NCBI GenBank assembly: GCA_041844335.1
Contig: JBGZAX010000084.1
Coordinates: 1-23,438 of the forward strand
Direction: 5' to 3'
Length of the DNA: 23,438 bases
DNA from: CAUUFM01 sp041844335
Lineage (GTDB): Bacteria; Bacillota; Clostridia; Lachnospirales; Lachnospiraceae
A program made the translations under genes and the position numbers. How positions within the stretch are numbered: position 1 is the first letter of the stretch; each line of letters opens with the position of its first letter. The notes beneath the pieces are model-generated. The model did no database searches and was not told the DNA's origin. It was given only the letters and a program-made list of their open reading frames with translations. Below, piece after piece: positions 21,857 through 23,438 of the stretch.

Positions 21857-22101
21857 GTTGTGACATTGATAGCGTTGATGTATAAGGTTGCTACATTATA
21901 TAGTAGGTTTTTATACGGAGTGAATGTCAGCTTATTTAGAGATGACGACAGGTCACTGTACAATTTAGCGTTTATGTAATAATACAAAAACGATTTTCAT
22001 TGTGTGTCGGAGCATGACACACACGGATAAGTGTACAGTCACCACTTGTCGTACGAGACTTCTAACAGGCAATCAAGTACGAATAAGGAGGCGGCTTTTT
22101 T
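21857..22101 (+). promoter_or_regulatory. Long structured 5' leader of the S10 operon
   Basis: A long-range helix pairs ACGACA-GGT-C-ACTGTAC (21945-21961) with GTACAGT-C-ACC plus TGTCGT (22033-22052): 16 base pairs, one C/C mismatch and a 3-base bulge. Inside it, TGTGTGTC (22001-22008) pairs perfectly with GACACACA (22016-22023). Structured S10-operon leaders are known in Gammaproteobacteria (L4-regulated) and reported in Firmicutes, and this matches by position. The ribosome binding site AAGGAGG (22085-22091) is separated from ATG by CGGCTTTTTT, so a T-run lies just before the start codon. Confidence 0.65.
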
Positions 22102-22416
22102 ATGGCAAGTCAAACAATGAGAATTACATTAAAGGCTTATGAACATCAATTGGTGGATGCATCAGCCAAAAAAATTATTGAAACGGTTAAGAAAAACGGA
22201 TCGGAGGTCATCGGACCGGTTCCGCTACCGACAAAAAAAGAGGTAGTTACAATTCTTAGAGCGGTACATAAGTACAAGGACTCAAGAGAGCAGTTTGAGC
22301 GCAGAACGCATAAGAGATTGATAGACATTATAGCTCCGACTCAGAAAACTATCGATGCTCTTTCAAAGCTTGATATGCCGGCAGGCGTGCATATCAACAT
22401 AAGAATGAAGGGTTAG
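22102..22416 (+). CDS. rpsJ: 30S ribosomal protein S10 (NusE)
   Basis: A 104-residue small-subunit protein that also acts in transcription antitermination with NusB. It starts MASQTMRITLKAYEHQLVD and has the conserved GPVPLPTKKE and REQFERRTHKRLIDI. ATG at 22102. First gene of the S10 operon. Followed by a hairpin and rplC 52 bases later. Confidence 0.98.
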   Translation: MASQTMRITLKAYEHQLVDASAKKIIETVKKNGSEVIGPVPLPTKKEVVTILRAVHKYKDSREQFERRTHKRLIDIIAPTQKTIDALSKLDMPAGVHINIRMKG

Positions 22417-22427
22417 AAATATTATAT

Positions 22428-22450
22428 GATTACAATTTGAAATTGTAATC
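22428..22450 (+). other. Perfect hairpin between rpsJ and rplC
   Basis: GATTACAA (22428-22435) pairs with TTGTAATC (22443-22450) around the loop TTTGAAA, and the pairing can extend into the loop. No T-run follows, so it is not a normal terminator. It could be a processing or stability element between the first two cistrons. Confidence 0.55.
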
Positions 22451-22468
22451 CGCTATAGGAGGAAAAAA

Positions 22469-23098
22469 ATGAAGAAAGCAATTTTAGCAACAAAGATTGG
22501 AATGACACAGGTTTTTGACGAAAACGGAGTATTGGTTCCGGTAACTGTACTTGAGGCAGGACCTTGTGTCGTTACACAGATTAAAACCAAGGATACTGAC
22601 GGATATGATGCGGTTCAGGTGGGCTTTAAGGCAATCAGAGAAAAGCTTGTTAACAAACCGTTAAAGGGCGTATTTGAAAAGGCCGGCACAGAGGTTAAGA
22701 GACATTTGCAGGAGTTCAAATTCGACGACGTCAGTTCTTTTTCTTTAGCATCTGAAATTAAGGCTGATATCTTTGAAACAGGTGATAAGATTGATGTTAC
22801 CGCTATTTCAAAGGGTAAGGGATATCAAGGTGCAATTAAAAGACACGGTCAGCACAGAGGACCCATGGCTCACGGTTCTAAATATCATCGTCATGCAGGT
22901 TCAAACGGCTCGTCATCCGATCCGGGTCATGTAGCTAAGGGCAAGAAGATGCCGGGACATATGGGTAATGTTAAGGTTACAGTTCAAAATCTTGAGGTAG
23001 TAAGAGTTGACGCTGATAAGAACTTGATCTTGGTAAAGGGTGCAGTTCCCGGAGCAAGAAAGTCTCTCGTTACCATTAAAGAAGCTATCAAGGCTTGA
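22469..23098 (+). CDS. rplC: 50S ribosomal protein L3
   Basis: A 209-residue large-subunit protein near the peptidyl transferase centre. It starts MKKAILATKIGMTQVF and has the conserved extension with HGQHRGPMAHGSKYHR (about 124-139) and KGKKMPGHMGN. ATG at 22469 follows TAGGAGGA. Its place between rpsJ and rplD is the standard S10-operon order. Confidence 0.98.
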   Translation: MKKAILATKIGMTQVFDENGVLVPVTVLEAGPCVVTQIKTKDTDGYDAVQVGFKAIREKLVNKPLKGVFEKAGTEVKRHLQEFKFDDVSSFSLASEIKADIFETGDKIDVTAISKGKGYQGAIKRHGQHRGPMAHGSKYHRHAGSNGSSSDPGHVAKGKKMPGHMGNVKVTVQNLEVVRVDADKNLILVKGAVPGARKSLVTIKEAIKA

Positions 23099-23128
23099 TG
23101 AATCAGTAAGGATAAGGAGGAAGCGTTA

Positions 23129-23438
23129 ATGGCTACAGTTAAAATGTTAAATATAAAAGGCGAAGAAGTCGGAACTATTGACTTAAAAGACGAAATTTTC
23201 GCTGTGGAAATAAATGATACCTTAGTGCATAAGGCGGTGGTTACTCAAATGGCTAACAGCAGACAGGGTACTCAGAAAGCCTTAACTCGTGCAGAGGTAA
23301 GAGGCGGCGGCAGAAAGCCTTGGAGACAAAAAGGAACAGGTCATGCAAGACAGGGATCAATAAGAGCGCCTCAATGGAAGGGCGGCGGTATGGTATTTGC
23401 CGTTACTCCAAGAGATTATTCTAAGAAGATGAATAAAA
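23129..23438 (+). CDS. rplD: 50S ribosomal protein L4, 5' part (runs off the window)
   Basis: The first 103 codons of L4 are present, then the window ends. The product starts MATVKMLNIKGEEVGTIDL and contains the long rRNA-binding loop with RGGGRKPWRQKGTGHARQG (about 58-76). ATG at 23129 follows AAGGAGGA. In gammaproteobacteria L4 autoregulates its operon through the S10 leader; whether that holds here is not shown. Confidence 0.96.
   Translation, partial: MATVKMLNIKGEEVGTIDLKDEIFAVEINDTLVHKAVVTQMANSRQGTQKALTRAEVRGGGRKPWRQKGTGHARQGSIRAPQWKGGGMVFAVTPRDYSKKMNK

Overview
The window is AT-rich DNA from a low-G+C Gram-positive bacterium, most likely an anaerobic member of Clostridia (Lachnospiraceae or a close relative). 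The clues are strong AAGGAGG-type ribosome binding sites, sigma-A-like promoters with 17-base spacers, a CIRCE operator on groESL, a sortase-anchored giant surface protein with SHIRT-like, Cna-B-like and SpaA-like modules, Firmicutes-style L10 and S10 leaders, a butyryl-CoA-dehydrogenase-like enzyme and a DtxR-family regulator. The genus cannot be fixed from sequence alone.

Layout. 1-2384: the tail of an unrecognised gene and a glycogen-debranching enzyme. 2480-4546: a groES-groEL unit with promoter, CIRCE operator and terminator. 4728-9387: a monocistronic 1482-residue cell-wall-anchored protein with its own promoter and terminator. 9441-13064: the rpmG-secE-nusG-rplK-rplA-rplJ-rplL cluster, carrying two RNA control elements: a copy of the ribosomal protein L1 rRNA binding site before rplK, and an L10 leader with terminator and antiterminator before rplJ. 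The cluster ends at a terminator right after rplL; rpoB does not follow. 13103-17222: an acyl-CoA dehydrogenase, a possible 32-residue ORF and clpB. 17257-17475: a promoter-to-terminator unit with no convincing ORF, a candidate small RNA. 17532-18014 (minus): a short DtxR-family regulator. 18129-20580: UDP-galactopyranose mutase (glf) and an AI-2E-family membrane protein. 20591-21748: a broken gene followed by an unknown 220-residue gene. 21822 to the end: the start of the S10 operon with a long folded leader, then rpsJ, rplC and the beginning of rplD.

Most of the window is core information processing and proteostasis (ribosomal proteins, SecE, NusG, GroESL, ClpB). Between the core blocks sit independently transcribed cassettes of cell-surface and metabolic genes. 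The observations most worth a second look are the orphan RNA unit, the surface protein with a SpaA-like domain split by about 200 residues, the L1-site mimic, the S10 leader fold, and the broken gene beside the unknown 220-residue ORF. I found no CRISPR array, tRNA, rRNA, transposase or phage gene.
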